From the NCBI GenBank assembly GCA_022577435.1, contig JAKOON010000011.1, positions 10,611,992-10,675,991 on the forward strand: DNA of 64,000 nucleotides, given 5' to 3'. Under the pieces are notes generated by a model that saw only the letters and a program-made list of their open reading frames with translations, ran no database searches and was not told where the DNA came from. The translations under genes and the position numbers were made by a program. Positions 50,301 through 58,802 of the stretch are shown here, piece after piece; positions within the stretch are counted from its first letter, which is position 1; every line of letters starts with the position of its first letter. Source of the stretch: Embiotoca jacksoni. Lineage: Eukaryota; Chordata; Actinopteri; Embiotocidae.

Positions 50301-53300
50301 AAATCAAAGAAACCAAGACGAGGTAAAATAGGCTAAAAGTTACAGTGCAGTGAAATAAATTGAGATCCTTTAAGTGGTTCATTGAAAAGACATCGTATCG
50401 TGTTGGGAAAAAACATTCAACGAACGGAGGCGCTCGCCTGCTTCTTTTCCTCCTCGACTGCCTGTTAGACGCTGCGTTGGGCGACACACACACACACACA
50501 CACAGGCAGCAGGGAAAACTAAACAGATATCATCCAGCAGAATAAAATCAAATAAACGTCTTACAAAAGAACGTGGGGTTCTCCTCGAGGACGGGAGGAA
50601 ACTCTTCAAACATCTTCGAGAATCTCTCTGAGATCTTATTATTTGTCCCGTTTATAACTTCAATGACCAACATAAAAACGGGACTGTATAAACGTCAATC
50701 ATAAAATGCGCTATAGGAATAATTTTTCACATCTCTGCTAGAATATTTCAGACAGAACTTCTCTCCTGCATCACCAGAAGTTAGACCAGAGAATGACGGA
50801 CTCAACTTTTTGTGAAGTCTGAAAACTTAAAAACCCCATCGACGAGTTTGTGAGGAGAAAACAACCTGATCATCTTTAATGTCAGGAATATTGTTCCAAG
50901 TTTTCCCACGGGGAGATTTCTCCTGAACTTAAGTTATATATTTGGACTGCTCAGTAATAATAGGTGTCATTGAGTCTCTCTAACCCTGAATCTTCCCAGC
51001 AAGACTCCAATGGGGCAAAATGTAATTCGAGGTTTCAGTAGATTTGCGTTGATTTAGCCTCCTAAAACGACTTGAAGTGTTGGTTTTAAGTAGAATCGTC
51101 ATTTCCACAGTTCATTTGTATGTTAATAGTGACGGTAGTGACCATATTTGGGCGAGCTGGGGGAGGAGCGAGCGGTGGATCTGATTGGAAACCTAACGAT
51201 ACTATGTCCCGCCCACTGATAGCTGTAGCCTGACTGCACCACAGGCCTGTCAATCAAACAGACACGCCCCCAAAAACACATCTATTTGAATCTTATTTTC
51301 TAATTAATAATGGATTATTTTCAGGTGGACCTCCAGAAAACGAATTATATGGAATGACAACACCCAGATAACTGGTGGAAAAAATGTACTGACTTTGTAT
51401 TTGATGAGATTAGTTGAATGGGAGTTTATGGAGCCCGAGGCTTTTTGGAGGCAACCTCTAGTGGCACTCGGTGATTTTTTTTTTTTCCCCAGAGCCGGAA
51501 GCTTCAAACACTTATATACACAGTCTGTGGTTAAAACTTCTTCCTGTTGTTGTTGTTCCAGTATCCATTCCTGGGCCCCCCCCTCCACCCGCCTGGCCCC
51601 GGCTCTGTCCAGTGGCAGCTGTCAGTGTCAGGCGGCGGCACTGCAGCTGTCGGTCCTCCTGCAGGAGCTCGAGACAGCCGGACTCGGTGAGGAGAGACGA
51701 AGAGTTCTCCGCCTTTTCATGTTTTTACCTGCCGCTGTAATTACTCACCTCTTCCTCTTTTTACCTCCCAGATGAGTCGTCAGAGCTTCAAACTCAGATC
51801 TGTAATGCTTTCAAATCTTTAGTAGTTCAGCTTCAAGGTGAGCAAACGGCTTTATTTAATTATTTAAGTAAGCTTTAGTCTCTTGCGCTTCATGTTTTTG
51901 TTTTGCTTTTTCTTCTGTCCACAGAAATCCTGAATAAGTGCAAAGGGGATTTGTTGGAAACGAAAGGGAGCAAATTAAAAACTCGGCCCTCCTTATTAGA
52001 AAACCTAATCTTCTTTGTCGAGGTGAAACATCTCTGCTTCCAATCACAGTCTTTCACTTTGTGTTTCACCGGCTGATGCTTCACGTTGTCGCATGTTGTT
52101 CTGCACAGACGGTCTGCATAGTGTTGTGGATGGCTAGTTACTGTGCCAAGATCCTGCGGCCGCTCAAGACGAGTCTACAGAAGAAAAAGAAGAAGAAAAA
52201 GGATGCAAACACAGCTCTGGTACAATTTTTAATCCTCTTTATAGATCAATAACTTCAGAGTCTGTTCCTGTTGAACGCAGCACAGTGATGCACACGGAGC
52301 AGCAGGAAGCAACGACCCTCACGAGGAAGTATTCCAGCTGTCGTCTCTTGATCAACATCAGCACCTGAGTTCCACACGTTAACGTGACCGCTGGTACGTG
52401 AACGTTTGTTATTTCACCAAGGACCTGAAACTGGAGCAGAGAAACATCAGATTTTGGGTAAAAAATATTTTTCGCAACAGAAAATCTTCACCATGCCAAC
52501 TTACAGCTGAGTCTTCCTGAGCCCATGTCTGTTTTTAAAACATCGTCACCTGAGCGTGCAAAGATTACAGACATCTAAAATTAGTTTTCAAACCTGTCCC
52601 TTACATCCAAGTTTTGGGGAACAGAAAATCCTCAACATGCGGGACACCTATCGGTTTTCAACACACTACGAGCGGGCCTGTTGTCATGTTGGAGAACCCT
52701 GTTGCCATGGCGCCACAGTTCAGGGAGTTTTATTTCTCTGGGTTTCAAAAGACGCAGTAACGGACAGGTAACTGAAACAAACTGATGAAGAGGGAAGAAG
52801 AAGAGCACACAGACTAAATACAGCAGGCAGGGAAGGACAACGAGGGACAGGTGAAACTAATCAGGGGGCGGGGCCAACAAACATACAAAGGACAGGAAGT
52901 GAAACAAAGACACAAAACCCAGACCGACCTGAGGACTACAAAGTAGAAAAGAAGTCCACCTGGTGTCCTGACCTGACGCGCCTTCTTCAGTCTTAGACCG
53001 TGAAGCTCCGCCTCCTCTTGAAACGTGAATGAAATCACAAATGTTCACGTACCAGCGGTCACGTTAACGTGTGGAACTCAGGTGCTGATGTTGATCAAGA
53101 GACGACACTCGGAACACTTCCTCGTGAAGGTTAAAACGTCCTCCTGCTCCGTGTGCATGCAACAGGAGTGGTTTGATCTTCAGACTTTTTGACCCAACCT
53201 CTTACCTTTTGTCATACACGTACTCTGTGAAACGCGTAAATAGTGTTCTGTGCTCCACTCTTTTAATGAAAACTCTCCTGTGATTATTGGCCTCTTGAAG

Positions 53301-53706
53301 CCGGTGGTGGTGTGTGGCTTCCAGGAGCTGACGGGGAGCTTGCAGGACCTTCTTACCCAGGCCTCGGAGTACATAAGGGGGCAGGAGACCGGCGTGACGG
53401 CCCTCAGACTGGCCGGTTTAAGCTTGGAAGGATCCTCGCAGGTTAGTGAGCACATGTAAAGATTTAATTGGCTCTAATGAGGACACGGAAAGGAAGAAGC
53501 AGCACCACCTCAGTTTGATTTGACATGAAGATCATGTACCGTGTGTGACGTTTCCCCTTCTTCTTCTTCTTCACGTGTTTCAGGAGGAGGAGGCGTTTAC
53601 GAAGGCTGCTATGGACAAGGTGCAGAGCAGCTACCTGCGCTCACTACAGGAGGTGGGAGACCTGCTGAAGAAGAGAGCAGAAACTATAAAGAACCTCAAG
53701 ATCTGA
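37076..53706 (+). CDS. naa25: NAA25, NatB N-terminal acetyltransferase auxiliary subunit, complete (one frameshift)
   Basis: Partner of catalytic NAA20 in NatB, which acetylates Met-Asp/Glu/Asn/Gln N-termini at the ribosome. Exons: 37076-37133, 40448-40533, 41141-41279, 41368-41486, 41581-41655, 41803-41910, 43572-43650, 43842-43953, 44167-44256, 45337-45509, 45869-45981, 46080-46287, 47198-47287, 48063-48243, 49115-49214, 49316-49467, 49546-49671, 49766-50003, 51562-51686, 51772-51837, 51925-52022, 52109-52219, 53301-53441, 53584-53706 (TGA). About 969 residues against 972 in human. The N-terminus has TPR-like helices (KVLKAIGLQRTGKQDEAF; YHSHLFMAYARVGEYKKMQQ); the middle has DTSEYIIQAYKYGAFEKIPE; the C-terminus has a seven-lysine run and ends LLKKRAETIKNLKI. 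All phases join except exon 19, which has one extra base. The next gene, brap, is also its neighbour in human 12q24. Confidence 0.95.
38285..38345 (+). repeat. LINE-tail-like teleost repeat fragment
   Basis: 'aatcagaatcagctttgatg' followed by 'ttacaaggaatttgatttca' is a phrase frequent in teleost genomes. Confidence 0.45.
39620..39886 (+). repeat. Repeat family B, copy 1, ending in (TG)n
   Basis: 'taatgcagctttaatttaca', 'tgatatattatgagtcttgt', 'ctccgccccttctgctgagc' to 'ctgtcctgaagaggctgtg', then TG repeat (39839-39886). It is the inverse of 45520-45775, at over 90% by eye. Confidence 0.85.
40534..41140. other. NAA25 intron 2 with pyrimidine-rich stretch
   Basis: 40755-40935 is largely C/T (ctcctct and cttctt units). 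It yields apparent Ser/Pro- and Leu-rich open frames on the + strand that are not genes. Confidence 0.7.
42721..42835 (+). repeat. 66-bp tandem duplication
   Basis: 'agcaaaaccaaaccaatatc' starts at 42721 and again at 42787, with A/C-rich filler. Confidence 0.75.
42971..43486 (-). mobile_element. Solo LTR, copy 2 (516 bp), 5-bp target duplication
   Basis: TG...CA ends with CTATA on both sides (42966-42970 and 43487-43491). It matches 11924-12292 in both outer parts. In minus orientation there is a TATA-like box (complement of 43262-43272) and aataaaa (complement of about 43020-43030). It is 147 bp longer than copy 1, owing to an internal expansion of 'cagcag'-type repeats at about 43065-43250. 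Confidence 0.87.
44269..44314. repeat. (TG)n microsatellite, 12 nt after NAA25 exon 9 donor
   Basis: 23 TG units directly following gtgagtgcacaa. Confidence 0.95.
44444..44506. repeat. 21-bp tandem repeat, three copies
   Basis: 'gctgtaaacrtgtttatttc' plus t, three times. It produces a repetitive frame on the minus strand that is not a gene. Confidence 0.9.
44528..44790 (+). repeat. Dispersed repeat family A, copy in NAA25 intron 9
   Basis: 'aaaaagcctccggctccata', 'tcactccttcttatttgttt', 'ctggcggtccatctgaaaat', matching 5100-5240 and 8630-8760. Confidence 0.75.
44866..44960 (+). repeat. Teleost repeat-tail fragment
   Basis: 'ttatggcaccaaatcgcaac' resembles the common fish phrase seen better at 61225. 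Confidence 0.4.
45520..45775 (-). repeat. Repeat family B, copy 2, inverted, starting with (AC)n
   Basis: Starts with AC repeat (45523-45548), continues 'cacagcctcttcaggacagc', 'gctcagcagaaggggcggag', 'ataatatatcataatttggt'. The boundary lies about 13 nt after the NAA25 exon 10 donor. Confidence 0.85.
46438..46608. repeat. 24-bp minisatellite ending in a long palindrome
   Basis: Five tandem 24-bp units (46438-46557), alternating ...gaagacgc... and ...gaagacac... . The last unit is followed by its own inverse: 46544-46567 and 46570-46593 are perfect 24-nt inverted arms around a 2-nt spacer (ac at 46568-46569). With one mismatch the arms extend to 46530-46567 / 46570-46607 (38 nt). It lies in NAA25 intron 12. 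Both strands look coding (Ser/Glu- or Leu/Lys-rich), but this is a consequence of the repeat. Confidence 0.93.
47288..48062. other. NAA25 intron 13
   Basis: AT-rich, with a G run at about 47800-47813 and A/T tracts. No element was recognised. Confidence 0.4.
48244..49114. other. NAA25 intron 14
   Basis: Imperfect CA/CGCA repeat at 48338-48379 and a C run with CA at 48652-48690. No gene. Confidence 0.5.
50004..51561. other. NAA25 intron 18
   Basis: A teleost repeat-tail phrase at 50185-50290 ('tttatttgtattcacatttt', 'aaggcaactcgaggtgtttt'), CA repeat at 50486-50505, and reverse family A at 51128-51480. No coding content. Confidence 0.55.
51128..51480 (-). repeat. Dispersed repeat family A, nearly full reverse copy
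   Basis: Runs from 'agtgaccatatttgggcgag' through 'ggcctgtcaatcaaacagac' to 'caacctctagtggcactcgg', the inverse of 8550-8940. Confidence 0.8.
51562..51686 (+). CDS. naa25: NAA25 exon 19 with +1 frameshift in a C8 run
   Basis: The exon opens in frame (YPFLG), as in other NAA25 proteins, then a run of eight C (51576-51583) shifts the frame. Read as found, it reaches TGA at about 51687, just inside the intron. In the shifted frame, downstream text contains STRL, SGSCQCQ and LETAGL, which correspond to the conserved vertebrate sequence. The exon is 125 nt where phase 0 in and phase 1 out require 3n+1; one C fewer would fit. It is either a sequencing/assembly error or a real disabling change. Confidence 0.85.
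52109..52219 (+). CDS. naa25: NAA25 exon 22 with poly-lysine run
   Basis: Encodes TVCIVLWMASYCAKIL, then seven consecutive lysines after LKTSLQ (52178-52201). The lysine run is also present in mammalian NAA25; a ribosome- or RNA-contact role is an inference. Confidence 0.85.
52289..53157. mobile_element. MITE-like element with ~110-bp terminal inverted repeats, copy 2
   Basis: Left end 'tgcacacggagcagcaggaa' through 'gtgaccgctggtacgtgaac' (52289-52405); right end is its inverse, from 'gttcacgtaccagcggtcac' (53043) to 'cctgctccgtgtgca' (53157). The interior shares 'tcaaaagacgcagtaacgga' and 'aggacaggaagtgaaacaaa' with 31366-32205. It is in NAA25 intron 22. No clean target duplication was found by eye. 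Confidence 0.83.
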
Positions 53707-55718
53707 ACGCCATCACACACTCATCACACACACACACCCCTGGTTAAGATGACTATAACCCCCCACCCTCTCCACCTGCTCACCTCCGACCTCTGACCTC
53801 TGACCTGCTCCCCTGCGCTCTCCTCTTCCTCACTCGGCGTCTGTGAGCTCTCGGTTTGGATTTTTTTTTTCTCCTCCCCCCCATTTCACTTCAACACACA
53901 CCTCTGGAACATTTCTTATAGCACATAAAGCTTGTGAGAATTTATACAGCAGTTATAAGTGAAAACGAGGAAAACCAACAAAAATAAATATATATCTAGA
54001 TCAAATTAGGACAAATAAATACGCAGTTTTAGAAGAACTAATCTAATAAATTATTGTACATAGTAAAAGAGCAGCTACCACAGCTCCATCATGAGAATAT
54101 AAGACACAGTTTAAACCACTATCCTGTCCGCCGCTCCGTTACGGTTTTTTTCCCCTCACGTTGTTTGTGTTTTTTCTTTTTCTGGTGACTCGGAGAACAA
54201 TGGAAGTAACACAGAGAGAGACACGCTGTGAGGAGGGAAGTTCATCGTGCTGCTGCTCTCAAACAGGCAAAACTAATTTTGCTTTGAGCTGCTGCACTGT
54301 GTGGAAATATCGGACAGCCGGCTCCCAGCAGAAAGCCTTTGGACTGACTGACTGACACTTCGCGGTCAGCTATTTCAATTTTTGTTTTGTGTTTTTTTTT
54401 TTTTTTGTGTGTGTGTCGCTTTGTTTCTGAACCACCTCTGTAGTTGCAGTATTATAAAAAAAAAAGAGCAAATGTTGGGATGAGTTAACCAAGCAGGACG
54501 TTTTTTTTGTTTGTTTTTTTTTTAATTTTAAGATGAATTGTCTGCTGCTTTTGTTTTTTTGTTTTTTTTAAATACTGGTAGAAATGGTGCTTGTAAACTC
54601 GCCTGATTTTTTTTTTTTTTTTTTTGAGGGGCGGGGGGAATCTGGCACAAAGAAGTCGGGCGTCGGGATCCTTAAAGGCTGGACTGATTCTAATTATTTA
54701 ACATGAATGTTCACCAAAAACAAATGTTTTCTACTGACGTTGCAGGTGTGGAAGGTCCTTCTAGATGGGTATGCAATCACAGCAAAAATTATGATGCACA
54801 AATTCTGACCCAGATCATATTGTAAACAGGGTTGTTTTTCAGCTTAACATGCAGCTTTGTAGTCGTTCTCCTCCGTCTCGGACCCCGACAGGTGCGTTTC
54901 AAATATTGGACCTAATTGTAAATATAAAAAAGTCGAGGCAGCCCTTTTGAAAGTGCAGTGTGCGAGAACTTTAGTGTGTTTTTAAAAGCAGCCGCAGTAG
55001 GTTTTTCAGATTTTTTTTTTTTTTTTTTTTTTTGTCCCATGTTCATGGTTTTGTCATTTCCTGCTTTAGTCTCCTCCTCCTCCTCTTCCTCCCAACAAAC
55101 AAACAACAAAAATAACTAACCAAAACGATGCCATCCACTGCAGCATCCTTTCAGTAGAGCATATCCAGAGACGTCACCCGGAGAACAGAAGTAGTTTATC
55201 GGCGAGGACGGACGACTGCTGGCGCTGCAGGTGGTGAGCGGTCGCCCTTTTGCTTTTATTGTTTTAAGAATTTGGCAGAGTAACGTGAACGAGTGGTGAA
55301 CTCCTCCCCTTCCTGTTAGTCGTGTATATGCATATAGCCGCATACACATTTGCTAATAAATGCCTTTTTATTTTATTTTTCTTTTTAAAAGTTGAGCCCA
55401 TCTGTCTGTTTGAATGGATCTGGAGAGAAGATGTTTGTGATCTGACCACATGCGTCGTCGTATTCGTTGAGGTTCAGAATAATGGTTGACAATCTGGAGT
55501 GTCATCTCACCACAATCTTTTGTTAGAAAATGGAAAACAGAAACACTGGAATGTCAAAGCTTTTTTTAAATAAAAAAAAAAAAAGGTAAATGTGAGAATT
55601 GTGCTGTGAAATGTTCTCATCTAAGTTGTTTAAGCATCAGAAGTGCCTGCAAATTAACATTTTATTGATTTCTACACAGAAAAATGTGTGTAATGTAAAT
55701 ATAGAGTCTCTGAATAAA
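53707..55718 (+). other. naa25: NAA25 3' untranslated region and flank
   Basis: Non-coding after TGA, with long T tracts. AATAAA hexamers occur at 53983-53988, 55355-55360 and 55713-55718; a long 3' UTR with several possible ends is likely. Confidence 0.45.
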
Positions 55719-56468
55719 GCAATAATGTTATAGGCCAAACAATTATAATGGATACAAAGAAAAAACGATTTAAATGTTAAATGTAAGATGTAAAATGTTC
55801 TTCTCTACATAGGGGTGCAGTTCATAGATGTACCCCGTGTGTGTGTGTGTGTGGCAGCAACACGGCTGCAGTTAATTATCGCTGGTCCTAAGAAGAGCAA
55901 CACGAAGGCTAATTTGACAGGATTCGATTAATATCAGTATCATGTATTCATTTGGTATGGTTTCCTTTTTATTTGTATAGTTTTACCGATTGTAGTTGTT
56001 GTTTTTGACTTTTGTTTTTATCGTTTTGACTGTGCTGGAGAAAGAGTAGTTCGCACGCCAGACCAGCAGGTGGCGGTGACGCGCCCCAGAGCTGCGTACC
56101 AACCGCTAATAAAAAAAAATAAAAAAAAGCGACGAAGAAGAAGAAGAACATGATAGAAACAGCTGTGAGTACACAGACAGCGCAGTTAGCCAAAGTCTCG
56201 GGATAGTTTCAATGTGTTATCTTTTAACAACACGGATGTAAGTCTTGTGTTTTTAGTCGGCGAAGACGGAAACCGTCTGACTGACGCACATGTTGTGTAA
56301 CTGAACTTTAAAGCCATCCGCTGCCTCTTTAACGGCTGCTTGTGTTTAGCCGCTAGCTTAAATAGCCTGCTCAGTCAGCCGGGTAGCCGCGTTAGCTTCG
56401 CTTGTCAGCGGGGTTTGTTTTGTTCTCTGTAAAAGTGGCTTCACCCCACCCCCACCCCTTTATAACAC
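55719..56468. other. NAA25-BRAP intergenic region / BRAP 5' flank
   Basis: Short TG repeat near 55838, a repeat fragment with a CTCF-like core (56030-56150), then a 'gctagctt'/CpG-containing leader before the BRAP start. No TATA box was seen. Confidence 0.5.
56063..56075 (+). promoter_or_regulatory. CTCF-core-like motif in a repeat fragment
   Basis: CCAGCAGGTGGCG fits the CTCF core consensus CCASYAGRKGGCR exactly. It lies about 400 bp upstream of the BRAP start codon, inside a repeat fragment also seen inverted at 20430. Confidence 0.45.
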
Positions 56469-58767
56469 ATGAGTGTGTCGCTGGTCGTTATCCGTTTGGA
56501 ATTAGCCGACCAGTCTCCTTCTCCTCGAGGTTTCCAGTACTCCGCTGGTGAGTTTCTATTCTTACCTCTGCGCTAAGTTAGCCGAGCCGGCTAACGGCTA
56601 ACTGCCAGCGACTGACGCTGTTCGCTGAACGTAAACACGTGTGACCGTGATGTTGAGACACCCGGTGGATGTCCAGTCTGTCCTGACTCCGCGTCTCCTC
56701 TCCCCCTCCTCTCCTCCTCCTCCTCCTCTCTTCCCCCCTCCTCCTCTCTCCCCCTCCTCTCCTCCTCCTCCTCCTCTCTTCCCCCCTCCTCCTCTCTCCT
56801 CCTCTCCTCCTCCTCCTCCTCTCTTCCCCCCTCCTCCTCTCTCCTCCTCCTCCTCCTCCTCCTCTCTCTTCCCCCCTCCTCCTCTCTCCTCCTCCTCCTC
56901 CTCCTCCTCCTCTCTCTTCCCCCCTCCTCCTCTCTCCTCCTCCTCCTCCTCTCTTCCCCCCTCCTCCTCCTCTCTTCCCCCCTCCTCCTCTCTCCTCCTC
57001 CTCCTCCTCTCTTCCCCCCCATCCTCCTCCTCTCTCCCCCCTCCTCCTCCTCCTCTCCTCCTCCTCTCTCTTCCCCCCTCCTCCTCCTCCTCTCTCCCCT
57101 CCTCCTCCTCCTCTCCTCCTCCTCCTCTCCTCCTCCCCCACGCAGCTGAGGGCATGTCCGAGGAGGAGCTGCAGGAGAAAGCTCTGGGTTCGGCCAAACA
57201 CACCCTGAGTGGGAAGACCGAGCTGGAGAGAACCGCGGTGCTGCACCAGCACATCGGCAGCAGAGCCATGGGGGACATGGTGATCGAGACCTTTGAACCC
57301 AGTCCAGGTGAACGATGGGAAGACACGCGCGAGGAGACCGTAAACAGCCAGGCAGAAATAAAACAAGCATCTTCGTGACGCGTAGTATCAAGTGTTTGGA
57401 GGTCCCCGACAAGCAATCGGGTGGAGTTGAGTAAAAGTGTAAAAGATTACAGTACGACCGAATAAAAGTGAAGGAGAAGGGATTTAAAAATGAAAAGCAA
57501 AACCAGAATATAAACGGTGAGTTGAAAACTTGACGAAATCTGAGGCACTCAAGAGGGTGATTAATTTTAAAAAAAAAAACTAAATCAATCATGGCTATTC
57601 AATCATAGTAAAAAAAAAAAAAATCATGCCAAGTTATAGATAGATCGATAGATGGATAGTTACTTTATTAATCCCCAAGGCATCTTCAAGCCTACTGCTC
57701 CAGCAGCATTTATAGATACAGGAAAGAAATAAAATAACAGTAAAAAAATATTAAATATAAAAATGCACAGTATATACAATAAAATAGAATAATTTAAATT
57801 AAAACTAAACAATAGTGCGAAATTTTAGGAGTTCTGGCTGGATTGTGCGAAAACTGACAGGTGGACATAAATGTAGCTGGTGATCTTGTGATCCACGCTC
57901 CCATTTTTTTGACAGAATATAAACATGTCGAAGTGCGTATTTCTGTGATAACAAACGCATCATGACAGTCAGTAGAGGCTTTACGGAGCTTTTTCACGGC
58001 AGATATTTTGACTTGTAATATGCAGCTGTTTTAATGACGGTTCAGCGCCATTCAAATGTTGCAAAAAGCCAAGACGGTGAACCAACCAACGCAAACAAAA
58101 GCAGGACTTCCTCTTAGTGAAATGAAGCCATCATTAATTCACCTGCTTTCCCTATATAAGTGAAAATGTCAGCTGTGTAAAAGGTCTATAAGAAGCTCTA
58201 GTCTTAAAAAAACAAAACAATATTTGTGTCTCTTATTTTCCATTTTTTTTCCTGGAAACCTTCCTCATAATTTCTTAAATATTTTCTGGTATTCACCTGT
58301 AAATTTCAAAGATAGTCCCAGAAACGTCCTTCACAGTTTGTCACTAAGATAAATGTAAAAAAAAAAAAATAGTGTTTATTGGTACAGTTTTTAAGCACCT
58401 GATTCAAGAAATAAGACCTTGAACTATACAGACGAATGAACAAATAGAGAGAAAAGCAACATTCACCTTCTGAACTCGGAAGTTTGTGTTTTTGTTTTTT
58501 TTTGCTGCAGTCCCATGTTTCCTCTCTGTAGGCTCTTTGTTCACTGCAGCAGCATAAAGTCCTGAACAATCGTGGGTGGAAGAAGGGAAGGGCTCCTACA
58601 TGTCTCAATTAGAGGACAGAAATGATAAAAGAAGTTATTTTACAGAAGTTTATAAAAAGATTGAATCTATATTCTGCACATATTTTACCGCTTCTACAAA
58701 CCTCTCCGTCCTCTCCTCTGAGCTAAATTTTGTCACGTGACCTGTTGGTTTCAGCTGACAGGCAGCA

Positions 58768-58802
<35 letters not shown>

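Noticed and set aside
51128..51480. Possible promoter or small gene in NAA25 intron 18
   Set aside because: It is an inverted copy of dispersed repeat family A.
56578..57592. Open frames of 240-330 codons on both strands (Arg/Glu/Gly- or Ser/Pro-rich)
   Set aside because: They are entirely a product of the pyrimidine tract in BRAP intron 1, start and end in unrelated sequence, and overlap a real exon in another frame.
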